Positions 8,198 to 16,276 of a DNA stretch of 44,620 nucleotides are shown piece after piece. A program made the translations under genes and the position numbers. Position 1 is the first letter of the stretch, and every line of letters begins with the position of its first letter. The notes under the pieces are model-generated. The model did not search any database and was not told the origin of the DNA. It worked only from the letters and a program-made list of their open reading frames with translations. Source of the stretch: a bacterium (GTDB taxonomy: Bacteria; Bacillota_I; Bacilli_A; RF39; UBA660). The stretch spans positions 1 through 44,620 of the forward strand of contig JAQXHT010000050.1 in NCBI GenBank assembly GCA_029007415.1, written 5' to 3'.

Positions 8198-8763
8198 ATA
8201 AAATAGTAGCAATTGTTGGAATGGCTGGAAGTGGAAAGAGCATTGCCTCTTCTTATTTTGAAGAGAATGGTTATAATTTAGTCTATTTTGGTGGCGTTAT
8301 TTACGAAAAAATGAAAGAAGAAAATATCGAAATAACGCCGGAAAGTCAAAAAGAATATAGAGAAAAAATCAGAAAAGAGCATGGTATGGGAGTAGTTGCT
8401 AAACTATTACTTCCAAAAATTAAAGAACTTTATCAAGAAGGAAATGTCATTTTAGATGGTTTGTATTCTTGGGATGAATATAAGATATTAAGGGAAGAAT
8501 TTAAAGATTTAGTAGTAATTGCTATTGTCTGTGATAAAAAATTAAGGTATGATAGAATATCGAAGCGAAAGGAACGAGCATTTAATGAAAAGGAAATTGT
8601 TGCTCGTGATGTAGCAGAGATAGAAAATTCTGCTAAAGGTGGACCTATCGCTTATGCTGACTATTACATTTTAAATAATAGTGGTATGGAACAATATTTA
8701 AAAGACTTAACAAGAATTAAGAGTTTAATAGAAGGAGTAGATGAAAATGAGGAAGATGACTAG
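8194..8763 (+). CDS. P-loop kinase related to dephospho-CoA kinase-like UPF0200 proteins
   Basis: A 189-residue protein with Walker A GMAGSGKS at 9-16, followed by the pattern of the mainly archaeal UPF0200 family as I remember it: EITPES near 47, an EHGMGVVAK segment, VILDGLYSWDEY, RYDRISKR, and ADYYILNNS near the end. The fold is that of nucleotide and CoA kinases; the substrate is unknown. GGAGGAAG precedes the ATG, which overlaps the previous stop. Its end overlaps the start of alaS by 17 bp. A canonical coaE usually sits after mutM in bacilli and is not there in this window, so a dephospho-CoA kinase role for this gene is possible but is inference. Confidence 0.65.
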   Translation: MNKIVAIVGMAGSGKSIASSYFEENGYNLVYFGGVIYEKMKEENIEITPESQKEYREKIRKEHGMGVVAKLLLPKIKELYQEGNVILDGLYSWDEYKILREEFKDLVVIAIVCDKKLRYDRISKRKERAFNEKEIVARDVAEIENSAKGGPIAYADYYILNNSGMEQYLKDLTRIKSLIEGVDENEEDD

Positions 8764-11443
8764 TAATGAGATTAGATCATTATGGATAAAATATTTTGAA
8801 GAACATGGACATAAATATGTAGAAAGCGCTCCCTTGATTCCCCGTGATGATGATTCATTATTATGGATAAATGCTGGAGTAACCCCCTTAAAGAAATATT
8901 TTGATGGAACTGTTATTCCAGAGAATAGAAGAATTGTCAATATCCAAAAATGTATTCGTACAAACGATATTGAAAATGTTGGTGTAACAAAACGTCACCA
9001 TACTTTCTTTGAAATGATGGGGAACTTTTCAATTGGTGATTATTTTAAGAATGAAGCGATTACTTTTGCTTATGAATTATTAACTAGTGAAGAATGGTTT
9101 GCTATTCCAAAAGATAGACTTTATATAACTGTTTATACTAATGATACTGATGCTTTAAATAAGTGGGTAGAACTTGGAATGGACCCTTCCCATATGATTA
9201 AATTAGATGAAAATTTCTGGGAAATCGGTAGTGGACCTTGTGGACCAGATAGCGAGATATTCTATGATCGTGGTGAAAAATATGACCCTAATCATGATGC
9301 TTTAGAAAAGTTCAAAAATGACGATGAACAGGAAAGATATGTTGAAATTTGGAATAATGTTTTTAGTCAGTTTCAATCAGAAGAAGGAAAACCTCGTGAA
9401 AAATATAAGGAACTTCCTCATAAAAATATTGATACTGGTGCAGGACTTGAGAGATGGTGTACAATATTCCAAGATGTAGATTCTAGTTTTGAGACGGATT
9501 TATTTACACCGATTTTAGCAAAGATAGAAGAAATGTCAGGAATTCTTTATAATGGTCAAACGGCTTTTAAAGTAATTGCTGATCATATTAAAGCTATTAC
9601 TTTTGCTTTATCAGATGGTGCTAGTTTTGGAAATACAGGACGTGATTATGTTTTAAGACGTCTTTTAAGAAGAAGTTCTAGATTTGGAAAACAGTTAGGT
9701 TTCAATGAGCCATTCCTTTATAAATTAGTAGGTACTGTTTGTGAGACGATGGGGGACTTCTATAAAGAACTATACGAAAAACGTGGGGAAGTAGAAGGAT
9801 TAATATTAGAAGAAGAAAAATTATTCTTAAAAACCCTTGAGCAAGGTATGTCAAAACTTGATGATATCTTAGAAACAGTTACTGATGGAGTTATTTCTGG
9901 TTATGATGCTTTTAAACTATATGATACCTATGGTTTTCCACTTGAATTAACTGAAGAAATTGCTACTGAAAAAGGTTATAGAGTTGATTCTGAAGGCTTT
10001 GTTAATTATATGAATAAACAAAAAGAAGCTGCAAAGAAAAGCAACCGTAATAAGACATCAATGGCTAAACAAAAGCAAGTTTTAATGGACTTTAAGAAAC
10101 CTTCAACCTTTGTTTACGGTTTGTATCGTTTGAAAAGTAGTGTTTTAGCAATTATTAGTAAAGATTCACTTGAAAAAACACTTGATCATGATGGTTATAT
10201 TGTTTTAAAGAGAACTTGTTTTTATGCGGAAAGTGGTGGACAAGTAGCTGATACTGGTATGATTACGGGTAAGAATTTTACGGCTAGAGTTGTTGATGTT
10301 TTCAAAGGTCCTAATGGTCAACATATTCATAAAGTTAAACTATTATCAGGTAAAATCACTACTGGTGATGAATGTGAAGTAATTATTGATAAAGAACGTC
10401 GTCATAATATTGAAGCTAATCATAGTAGTGTTCATATGTTACAATATGCTTTACAAACTGTTATAAGTCCTAAGATTATGCAAGCTGGTAGCTATGTTGA
10501 TGATAGTAAACTTCGTTTTGATTTTACTTATACTGGTAAGATTTTTGATGAAGATTTATATAAAGTAGAAGATATGGTTAATGAAATGATTAATCGTGGA
10601 ATAATTACTTCTACAGAGGTAATGCCGCTTGATAAAGCTAAAGAGTTAGGAGCAATGGCTTTATTCGGAGAAAAATATGGAGAAACTGTAAGAGTTGTTA
10701 AAATTGATAAGTCCATCGAATTATGTGGTGGTACGCATATCGCTAATACTAAAGATGTTAATAGATTTGCTATTTCTTCATTTGAATCTAAAGGAAGTAA
10801 TACTTATCGTATAGAAGCTTGTACTAATAAAAAGATAGAAACAACTTTATTTGATATTATCAAACCTTATAATGATGAGATGGTTAAATTATTAATGAAA
10901 TCTAAGGAAATACTTGAACAAGCAAGAAAGTTAGGAATCAATCTTACTTTTGATGTTACTATTGATAATAGTGCTCCAAAGAGTTATCGTGATATAGTAT
11001 TTAATCGTAATGAGCTTTCTTACGTTCAAGGTGAAGTTAAAACACTAGAAAGAAAGTTCCAAGAAGAAAAAGAAAAACAAAGTCTAGGCAAAGTAGATGA
11101 ATATCTAACTAAGCTAAAAGATATAAACGGTAAGAAATTCTTATATTTAACTTTTGAACATGAAGAAATGGGAATTTTAAAAGCTATAATGGATGCTTTA
11201 GCTAATAAACTTGATAATTCATTAGTGTTCATCGTTAATATTAAGGAAGATAATAGTGTTAATTTCTTATGCCGTAATAAGGTAGCTAGTCTAAGTGCTG
11301 GATACTTAATTAAACAAATTGCTGCTATTTCAAACGGAAATGGTGGTGGAAGTGTTAGTTTTGCTCAGGGTGGTGGAAAGACTAGTGCTAATCTTGAAGA
11401 AATATATAAATATTTAGTGGAGCAAATAAATGAAGCAGAATAA
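8747..11443 (+). CDS. alaS: Alanyl-tRNA synthetase
   Basis: Charges tRNA-Ala in the cytoplasm. The 898 residues contain the class II catalytic core (from MTSNEIRSLWIKYF, with NAGVTPLKKYF and the long first 450 residues), the editing domain with zinc ligands (NHSSVHML and CGGTH), and the C-terminal DHHA1 domain with a Gly-rich NGNGGGSVSFAQGGG stretch. Full family length. AAGGAG (8732-8737) is best spaced for ATG 8747; ATG 8741 is too close. Its start lies inside the preceding kinase gene and its end overlaps holA by 14 bp, indicating tight coupling. Confidence 0.97.
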   Translation: MRKMTSNEIRSLWIKYFEEHGHKYVESAPLIPRDDDSLLWINAGVTPLKKYFDGTVIPENRRIVNIQKCIRTNDIENVGVTKRHHTFFEMMGNFSIGDYFKNEAITFAYELLTSEEWFAIPKDRLYITVYTNDTDALNKWVELGMDPSHMIKLDENFWEIGSGPCGPDSEIFYDRGEKYDPNHDALEKFKNDDEQERYVEIWNNVFSQFQSEEGKPREKYKELPHKNIDTGAGLERWCTIFQDVDSSFETDLFTPILAKIEEMSGILYNGQTAFKVIADHIKAITFALSDGASFGNTGRDYVLRRLLRRSSRFGKQLGFNEPFLYKLVGTVCETMGDFYKELYEKRGEVEGLILEEEKLFLKTLEQGMSKLDDILETVTDGVISGYDAFKLYDTYGFPLELTEEIATEKGYRVDSEGFVNYMNKQKEAAKKSNRNKTSMAKQKQVLMDFKKPSTFVYGLYRLKSSVLAIISKDSLEKTLDHDGYIVLKRTCFYAESGGQVADTGMITGKNFTARVVDVFKGPNGQHIHKVKLLSGKITTGDECEVIIDKERRHNIEANHSSVHMLQYALQTVISPKIMQAGSYVDDSKLRFDFTYTGKIFDEDLYKVEDMVNEMINRGIITSTEVMPLDKAKELGAMALFGEKYGETVRVVKIDKSIELCGGTHIANTKDVNRFAISSFESKGSNTYRIEACTNKKIETTLFDIIKPYNDEMVKLLMKSKEILEQARKLGINLTFDVTIDNSAPKSYRDIVFNRNELSYVQGEVKTLERKFQEEKEKQSLGKVDEYLTKLKDINGKKFLYLTFEHEEMGILKAIMDALANKLDNSLVFIVNIKEDNSVNFLCRNKVASLSAGYLIKQIAAISNGNGGGSVSFAQGGGKTSANLEEIYKYLVEQINEAE

Positions 11444-12377
11444 TTATTTGCTTCTTTCTTCCTCTAGTATATTGCTAGATAAAGAAATAGAAAAAATTAT
11501 TAAAGAGAAAAACTTTGAAGAAGCGAGTATTATAACTTATGATTTAGAAGAAGTAGCTTTAGTTGATGTCTTAGAAGAGTTAGATACTGTTTCTTTCTTG
11601 ACTCCATTGAAAGTAGTAATTGCTAATCATGCTAATTTTTTGACAGCGGGAGCTAGCGAAGAAGAGGCAAGTCTTAATCATTTATTAAAATATTTGGACC
11701 AAAATATTGAGACGACTTTATTCTTTTTAACAGTTGATAAGATGGATGAGCGAAAAAAGATTGGTAAAGAATTAAAGAAGAAAATGACTTTTCTAAATAT
11801 TAGTCCAGATAAGGAAGAATATCTTAAGAGTTTACTAGCAGATTATAAACTAGAAAAAGGTGTAATTTCTAATATTCTTTCTAGAGTTGAAGATGATTAT
11901 GACAAGATTTATCAAGAAAGTGATAAACTTAAACTTTATAAAGTTGATAGTAAAGAAATAACAAATAGTGATGTAGAAAATATGTTACCAGCTCCTTTAG
12001 AAAAACAAGATCAATTAACTTTTGATTTAATAAGAGCGATTGGCCTTAAAGATAAAAGAGAAGCTTTAAAACTATATGAGAAACTAAAGAAATTTAATAT
12101 TGAAATATTTGCATTAATGGGTCTTTTAGAGAGTCAGTATAGAGTGCTATATCAAGTTAAACTTTTAAATAATCGTGGTTATAGAGAAGGGGAAATAGCT
12201 AAAGAACTAGCAATTCATCCTTATCGTGCTAAGAAAATATTAGAACTAGGAAGAACTACTACTATTAAAGAAATAAAAAACTTTTTACTAAAGTTAGCTG
12301 ACCTTGATTTGAAATTAAAAAGTGGTCAAGTTGATAAAGAACTAGCAATGGAATTATTAATAATTAATAGTGACTAA
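11430..12377 (+). CDS. holA: DNA polymerase III subunit delta (clamp loader)
   Basis: A 315-residue HolA-type delta subunit, which opens the sliding clamp for loading onto DNA. Recognised by the overall pattern: an N-terminal stretch with LDKEIEKIIK, the segment LVDVLEELDTVSFLTPLKVVI, a middle FFLTVDKMDERKKIGKEL segment typical of clamp-loader delta, and a C-terminal helical domain with LLKLADLDLKLKSGQVD near the end. Typical length is 320-345. It begins inside the end of alaS and is closed by a short hairpin terminator directly after its stop. Confidence 0.88.
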   Translation: MKQNNYLLLSSSSILLDKEIEKIIKEKNFEEASIITYDLEEVALVDVLEELDTVSFLTPLKVVIANHANFLTAGASEEEASLNHLLKYLDQNIETTLFFLTVDKMDERKKIGKELKKKMTFLNISPDKEEYLKSLLADYKLEKGVISNILSRVEDDYDKIYQESDKLKLYKVDSKEITNSDVENMLPAPLEKQDQLTFDLIRAIGLKDKREALKLYEKLKKFNIEIFALMGLLESQYRVLYQVKLLNNRGYREGEIAKELAIHPYRAKKILELGRTTTIKEIKNFLLKLADLDLKLKSGQVDKELAMELLIINSD

Positions 12378-12379
12378 GG

Positions 12380-12400
12380 GCAGAATCATCTGCTTTTTTT
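12380..12400 (+). terminator. Intrinsic terminator after holA
   Basis: Stem GCAGA/TCTGC (12380-12384 and 12389-12393) with loop ATCA and seven T. It follows the holA stop by 2 bp and closes the kinase-alaS-holA transcript. Confidence 0.65.
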
Positions 12401-12402
12401 CG

Positions 12403-12431
12403 TTGCATTATAACTGATATTTTGGTATAAT
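12403..12431 (+). promoter_or_regulatory. Promoter of the 12459 gene
   Basis: Extended -10 TGGTATAAT (TATAAT at 12426-12431) with TTGCAT at 12403-12408, spacer 17 bp. It begins just after the holA terminator. Confidence 0.7.
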
Positions 12432-12458
12432 AAAGAACGATTTGGGAGTGTGATTGTG

Positions 12459-13700
12459 ATGAATATGATTGAAAAGAGAGATACTTTACTAGCAAAATTA
12501 GCGAAAGCTAATACTCTTGAAGAAATTATCGCAACTGGTTGGCAATTAGAAAAGTGCGGTAATACTTTAAAACAAGATGATTATTTAGAACTAATGAAAA
12601 ACAAAAAAGATGAATTTTATTATGAACAAATCCAAAAAAGAGAACAAGAAGTTCGTAATAGTTTATTATTAAACTTTGTTAAACAAGTCCAAGGAAATGT
12701 AGTTGATTTGACAGCAATTGATACCAAACTTGCTTGGTGGGAAATAAGAGAAATTTTACTAAAGAAACAAAATAAAGATGAAATAGATGAAGCTTTACTT
12801 GCGTATACTTTAAAGGTTTATCCACAAAATGATTTAAAAGAAAGACAATTAGCACATAGAATTGAAGAAGCTAAAGCAAAAATTAATATATATTTAGAAG
12901 CAGATTGTCCGTCACCAACAGATTTGAAAAAAATGTATGGAATTCAAATGGATGAAATAATTGAGTCATATAAATTTTTAAGAAGCAATGCTTATGAATT
13001 TTATGATTCATTAAATAAAGATGATTTTATGAAGGAACCAAAAGAGTTTAAAGGTAATGGCTATACTAAACAAATTATAACCGAAGTAGCATCACTTGAT
13101 GAAGATTACTATTTACCAAAAAATCGTAAAAACTTTGTAGCATTTTGTGAACAAAATGACTTACCGACAAGTATGGTTAGAAGATATTGTAGATTAAAAA
13201 AAGGAACAGATTCTGATTTCTTTAAACTTGATTTAGCTAAACAAGTAGAACAACTTTCACTAGTAAAACTTGATGAAGTAGATAAAGTTAAACCATTAGT
13301 CGCTCAGTTAGTTGATGTTTTTGATGAAAATACTGATATCGATACGATTGATTACCATTATTTTTATAAACAAAAGCTAAATAAAGATGAAGTCTTTCAA
13401 TTTTTAAGAGCCATAAAACTGGATAATATTGCTGAAAAATTTAGAAAGTATGTTGTAATGCACCCTAATGCGTTTACTTGTTATGATGCAAAAGAAATAG
13501 CTATATATAGTAAAAACTCTATACTTACTTTTGAAAATCAAACAGTAAATTATGAACCAGCTAATTTTGTAAAAGTTATTAATGAACTAGAAGAAGAAAA
13601 TTTACCAATGAGTAAAGGATTAGTAGTTCAAAAATTAACAGAAAAACAAAATAGTAAAAAAATCACTAAATCGATTGTCAAACCTTTTCAAGTATGTTAG
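12459..13700 (+). CDS. Hypothetical protein, 413 aa
   Basis: Soluble, largely helical, highly charged protein with no signal peptide or membrane span. Residues around 130-240 contain regularly spaced helices and a segment LPTSMVRRYCRLKKGT that could be part of a helix-turn-helix; the C-terminal 60 residues look like a second small domain (NLPMSKGLVVQKLTEKQ). I do not recognise the family. It has its own good promoter and GGGAG (12444-12448) ahead of ATG 12459; upstream GTG codons are less well spaced. The tRNA gene follows 32 bp later. Possible DNA-binding protein, on weak grounds. Confidence 0.65.
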   Translation: MNMIEKRDTLLAKLAKANTLEEIIATGWQLEKCGNTLKQDDYLELMKNKKDEFYYEQIQKREQEVRNSLLLNFVKQVQGNVVDLTAIDTKLAWWEIREILLKKQNKDEIDEALLAYTLKVYPQNDLKERQLAHRIEEAKAKINIYLEADCPSPTDLKKMYGIQMDEIIESYKFLRSNAYEFYDSLNKDDFMKEPKEFKGNGYTKQIITEVASLDEDYYLPKNRKNFVAFCEQNDLPTSMVRRYCRLKKGTDSDFFKLDLAKQVEQLSLVKLDEVDKVKPLVAQLVDVFDENTDIDTIDYHYFYKQKLNKDEVFQFLRAIKLDNIAEKFRKYVVMHPNAFTCYDAKEIAIYSKNSILTFENQTVNYEPANFVKVINELEEENLPMSKGLVVQKLTEKQNSKKITKSIVKPFQVC

Positions 13701-13709
13701 AATAATATT

Positions 13710-13730
13710 ATCTTCTTTGAAGATTTTATT
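13710..13730 (+). terminator. Small hairpin between the 12459 gene and the tRNA
   Basis: Stem ATCTTC/GAAGAT (13710-13715, 13719-13724) with a 3-base loop and a short TTTATT tail ending just before the tRNA. The T-run is weak, so it may be a partial terminator or a leader hairpin of the tRNA precursor. Confidence 0.35.
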
Positions 13731-13732
13731 AT

Positions 13733-13809
13733 GGCCTGTTGGTGAAGTGGTTCAACACGCGCGCCTCTCAAGCTCGTATTCACGGGTTCGAACCCCGTAC
13801 AGGCTACCA
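13733..13809 (+). tRNA. tRNA-Glu, anticodon CTC
   Basis: A 77-base cloverleaf with encoded CCA. Acceptor stem GGCCTGT (13733-13739) pairs with ACAGGCT (13799-13805, G1-T72 wobble). The D stem is GTG/CAC. The anticodon arm is CGCGC, loop CTCTCAA, GCTCG, giving anticodon CTC at 13767-13769. The T arm is ACGGG, TTCGAAC, CCCGT. Acceptor, D and T arms closely match the Bacillus tRNA-Glu(TTC) that I remember. The third anticodon-stem pair is a C-T mismatch. A CTC isoacceptor reads only GAG, which is rare in such AT-rich genomes. A degenerate or silent copy cannot be excluded. Confidence 0.88.
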
Positions 13810-13821
13810 GATAGTTTATAG

Positions 13822-13847
13822 GAGAACTAAAAAAGTTCTCTTTTTTT
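13822..13847 (+). terminator. Intrinsic terminator after the tRNA
   Basis: Stem GAGAACT/AGTTCTC (13822-13828, 13834-13840), five-base A loop and seven T (13841-13847). It starts 13 bp after the CCA and isolates the tRNA transcript from the 13916 gene. Confidence 0.85.
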
Positions 13848-13858
13848 CTAAAAAATGT

Positions 13859-13887
13859 TTGCTTTTAAAACATCAATATGATATAAT
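13859..13887 (+). promoter_or_regulatory. Promoter of the 13916 gene and tcdA
   Basis: TTGCTT (13859-13864), 17-bp spacer ending in TGA (extended -10), TATAAT (13882-13887). It lies directly after the tRNA terminator. Confidence 0.75.
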
Positions 13888-13915
13888 ATTCATCTTAACC
13901 AAGGAGGTGGTAGTT

Positions 13916-14704
13916 ATGACAATTTTACCAATAGCAACAAATGAATATATGTCAGAACTAGAAGTGTCATTTCGTAATCTTTATAAAGAAGAAATGCAAT
14001 TACAATCAGAAAAGGGTAGTGAAAGTGATGTACTAATAGGAAAAGTTTCTTTAAATGATAGTGTTGATGCTAGATATTATAAAGATCAACCTATTAAATT
14101 AACTAATGATATTAGAAATGCAATTCATCAGTACAACAATTATGCATCAGTTATTAAAGTTACTAGTAAAAAATATGGAGATGGTGACTTTTGTGATCAA
14201 TATTCAATACCTCTACCCCCAGAAAGACCAAATATATATGTTGATACATTATATGGAATATTAGTAAATGACTTAAGATTTAATAATGATGCTAAACGAA
14301 ATGATAGAACTATTTCTCTTAACGACATTGGAATTGTTTCTAAGTTAAATGAACATGACCAAATAGAAATGTTAAAATTGAGACAAAAATCAGTTACAAA
14401 GGCAGACTATTTCTATCAGTTATCAGCAACAGGGCTTACTGCCCAAGTTGAATGGTTAGAATTTTTAGATACATTAGAATTTACTCCAGTTGATGGTAGT
14501 GTTAAACAAAGAGATAGTTATGACCAAATATTAGAATCATTTGCTAATACTGAAACTAAGATGAAGAAAAATATGTTTAATTACTTAAAAACAGGAGAAG
14601 AAAATTACTCAATCTATAGTTATTATTATCAATTACTTAATAATAGACAATATATGGAATTTAAATTACCACAAAAACAATACGTTAAAGAGAAAGTAGC
14701 TTAG
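13916..14704 (+). CDS. Hypothetical protein, 262 aa
   Basis: Soluble 262-residue protein of unknown function, without signal peptide or membrane spans; Tyr- and Asp-rich, with a Pro-rich patch (SIPLPPERPNIYVD, about 97-110). The frame is open further upstream through the tRNA gene, but that extension is an artefact. ATG 13916 has a perfect AAGGAGGTGG at 13901-13910 and its own promoter. Its stop is 1 bp before the tcdA start, so the two are cotranscribed; this does not by itself imply a role in tRNA modification. I recognise no family. Confidence 0.7.
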   Translation: MTILPIATNEYMSELEVSFRNLYKEEMQLQSEKGSESDVLIGKVSLNDSVDARYYKDQPIKLTNDIRNAIHQYNNYASVIKVTSKKYGDGDFCDQYSIPLPPERPNIYVDTLYGILVNDLRFNNDAKRNDRTISLNDIGIVSKLNEHDQIEMLKLRQKSVTKADYFYQLSATGLTAQVEWLEFLDTLEFTPVDGSVKQRDSYDQILESFANTETKMKKNMFNYLKTGEENYSIYSYYYQLLNNRQYMEFKLPQKQYVKEKVA

Positions 14705-14705
14705 T

Positions 14706-15401
14706 ATGGAAAGACTAGAAAGAATAAATTGTTTATTAGGAACGGAAATGGTTGCTAGTTTTCGAAAAGAAAAGATACTAGTAGTTGGTTGTGGTGGTGT
14801 TGGTGGTTATGTTATCGAAGGATTAGTAAGAAGTGGCTTTTTAGATTTAACTATAGTTGATTACGATAAAGTAGATATTACTAATTGTAATAGACAGATC
14901 ATTGCTTTATCTAGCACAATTAATCAAGATAAGGTTGAATTAATAAAAAAACGAGCTATAGATATTAATCCAGAAGCAAACATTATAGCTCTTAAGAGTA
15001 AAGTTTCTATGGATAATATAGAAAAACTATTTTTAAGCGATTACACCTATGTAATAGATGCGTGTGATGATATAAAAGCTAAAGAACTGTTATTAACTTA
15101 CTGTAACAAGAAAAAAATACCAATCATATCTTGTATGGGTATGGGAAAAAGATTAGATCCAACAAAAATAGAAATAACTACTATCGAAAAGACTTATAAT
15201 GACCCCTTAGCTAGAAAACTACGTTACTTTATAAAACAAAATAGATTATCATTAAAAACAAAAGTGTGTTTTTCAAGCGAATTACCAGTTAAATTGGATA
15301 GTAATATAATTGCTTCTTGTGCTTTTGTTCCCGCAACAGCAGGAATGGTAATAGCTAGTGAAGTAGTTAAAAATATAATAAAAAAGAACAAGAATAGATA
15401 A
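14706..15401 (+). CDS. tcdA: tRNA threonylcarbamoyladenosine dehydratase (E1/ThiF-like)
   Basis: A 231-residue E1-like protein. TcdA cyclises t6A37 to ct6A in tRNAs that read ANN codons, using ATP. The Rossmann nucleotide motif is VVGCGGVGGYVIEGLVRSG, followed by the DYDKVDITNCNRQ pattern that distinguishes TcdA from MoeB and ThiF, and VIDACDDIKAK. The SCMGMGKRLDPTKI segment after it is also typical. It lacks the CxxC zinc pairs of MoeB. The ribosome binding site is weak, and translation is probably coupled to the 13916 gene, whose stop is 1 bp upstream. The downstream hairpin is shared with lexA. Confidence 0.87.
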   Translation: MERLERINCLLGTEMVASFRKEKILVVGCGGVGGYVIEGLVRSGFLDLTIVDYDKVDITNCNRQIIALSSTINQDKVELIKKRAIDINPEANIIALKSKVSMDNIEKLFLSDYTYVIDACDDIKAKELLLTYCNKKKIPIISCMGMGKRLDPTKIEITTIEKTYNDPLARKLRYFIKQNRLSLKTKVCFSSELPVKLDSNIIASCAFVPATAGMVIASEVVKNIIKKNKNR

Positions 15402-15422
15402 GATATCTAGCTTGTTCTTTTT
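15381..15422. terminator. Bidirectional terminator between tcdA and lexA
   Basis: A 12-bp perfect stem (AAAAAGAACAAG at 15381-15392, complement at 15411-15422) plus an inner 6-bp stem (TAGATA/TATCTA). A-run and T-run flank both sides, so it can stop transcription from both strands. The tcdA stop lies in the loop and the lexA stop at its right foot. Confidence 0.85.
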
Positions 15423-16041
15423 AGTTGAATTTTCGATATAAACCAACAACTTTGCCAAGAATTGTAACTTTATCAAGAATGATTGGTTCCATTGTATCAT
15501 TTTCAGGTTGTAGTCTGAAATGATTATCTTCTTTATAAAAAGTTTTAACAGTTGCTTCGTTATTTTCATTCATTGCTACTACAGTATCACCATTTTTTGC
15601 GGTTTCTTGTCTTTCAACAATTATGATATCACCATCATAGATACCAACATTAATCATTGATTCACCACTTACTCTTAAAGTAAATATTTCCTTTTTATTA
15701 CCAACTATTTCAACAGGAAGTGCAAATGTTTCGTTGGGACGTTCAATTGCTTCAATTGGTGTACCCGCTGTAACTTTCCCAAGAAGAGGTACTTTAATTA
15801 CATCTTCTTTTTCTTTTAAAAACTCATTTGGTACTAGTATTTCTATTGTTCTATTAGAACCATCTTCTTTAGAAATATAACCTTTCTTAACTAATTGCAT
15901 TAAATGAAAATGAATAGTAGCAGGGGAATGAAGGTTAGCAGCTTCACCAATTTCTCTAACTGTAGGTGGATAACCTTTTTTCGCTGTTAATTTCTTAATT
16001 ATTTGTAAAATATCATACTGTCTATCTGTTAATTTCTCCAT
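15421..16041 (-). CDS. lexA: LexA SOS repressor
   Basis: A 206-residue repressor of the DNA-damage (SOS) regulon that cleaves itself when RecA is activated. N-terminal winged helix-turn-helix (about 1-65: TDRQYDILQIIKKL, YPPTVREIGEA). C-terminal S24-type domain with cleavage site Ala92-Gly93 (VTAGTPIE), Ser128 (SGESM) and Lys166 (ATVKTFYK). AAGGAGG ahead of ATG 16041 fixes the start; the frame is open further but lacks a signal there. A LexA box overlaps its own -35 region, and the divergent gene at 16163 shares the control region. Confidence 0.97.
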   Translation of the reverse strand: MEKLTDRQYDILQIIKKLTAKKGYPPTVREIGEAANLHSPATIHFHLMQLVKKGYISKEDGSNRTIEILVPNEFLKEKEDVIKVPLLGKVTAGTPIEAIERPNETFALPVEIVGNKKEIFTLRVSGESMINVGIYDGDIIIVERQETAKNGDTVVAMNENNEATVKTFYKEDNHFRLQPENDTMEPIILDKVTILGKVVGLYRKFN

Positions 16042-16061
16042 CTTTTTTCCTCCTTTTCTCA

Positions 16062-16102
16062 ATATTAACACGTCTAATAGGAAAAAGTCAAACAAAATTT
16101 CG
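16062..16102 (-). promoter_or_regulatory. lexA promoter with LexA box 1
   Basis: On the minus strand, TTGACT (16086-16091) and TAATAT (16062-16067) are 18 bp apart. The sequence CGAAATTTTGTTTG (minus strand, 16089-16102) matches the Firmicutes LexA consensus CGAAC-N4-GTTYG at 9 of 10 defined positions and overlaps the -35 hexamer, as expected for autorepression. Confidence 0.75.
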
Positions 16103-16110
16103 AAAAAATA

Positions 16111-16139
16111 TTGACAAAACTTATGTTTGCTAATAAAAT
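16111..16139 (+). promoter_or_regulatory. SOS promoter with LexA box 2 for the 37-aa membrane peptide
   Basis: TTGACA (16111-16116), 17-bp spacer, TAAAAT (16134-16139), reading rightward. Inside the spacer, AAAACTTATGTTTG (16116-16129) keeps the AAC-N4-GTT core and matches 8 of 10 defined LexA-box positions. The centre is 27 bp from box 1. A LexA dimer here would block the promoter directly. Confidence 0.7.
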
Positions 16140-16162
16140 CGGAAGAAGAGATGGAGGAATTA

Positions 16163-16276
16163 ATGAAAAATAACATCATAGAAATTATAAAAACAATCAT
16201 ATTAATAATAGGTTTATATGTGATAGCAATCATACTTAGTTTAATAATATGTGCTAATTTGCTTTCGAAAATTTAG
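16163..16276 (+). CDS. Small SOS-controlled single-span membrane peptide, 37 aa
   Basis: ATG 16163 with GGAGGAATT immediately upstream opens a 37-codon frame ending TAG 16274-16276. The product is a short polar start (MKNNIIEIIK), then about 24 consecutive mostly hydrophobic residues (Ile- and Leu-rich, 11-34) and LLSKI: one membrane span and almost nothing else. It lies divergent from lexA with a LexA box in its promoter. Bacillus places yneA, an SOS cell-division inhibitor with one N-terminal span, at this position; Caulobacter SidA and E. coli TisB are SOS-induced membrane peptides of 29 residues. A division inhibitor or membrane toxin is therefore inferred from position, control and size, not from sequence similarity. 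Confidence 0.75.
   Translation: MKNNIIEIIKTIILIIGLYVIAIILSLIICANLLSKI

Noticed and set aside
13739..13915. Upstream extension of the 13916 protein through the tRNA gene
   Set aside because: The extension is the translated tRNA and its terminator; ATG 13916 has its own promoter and a perfect ribosome binding site.
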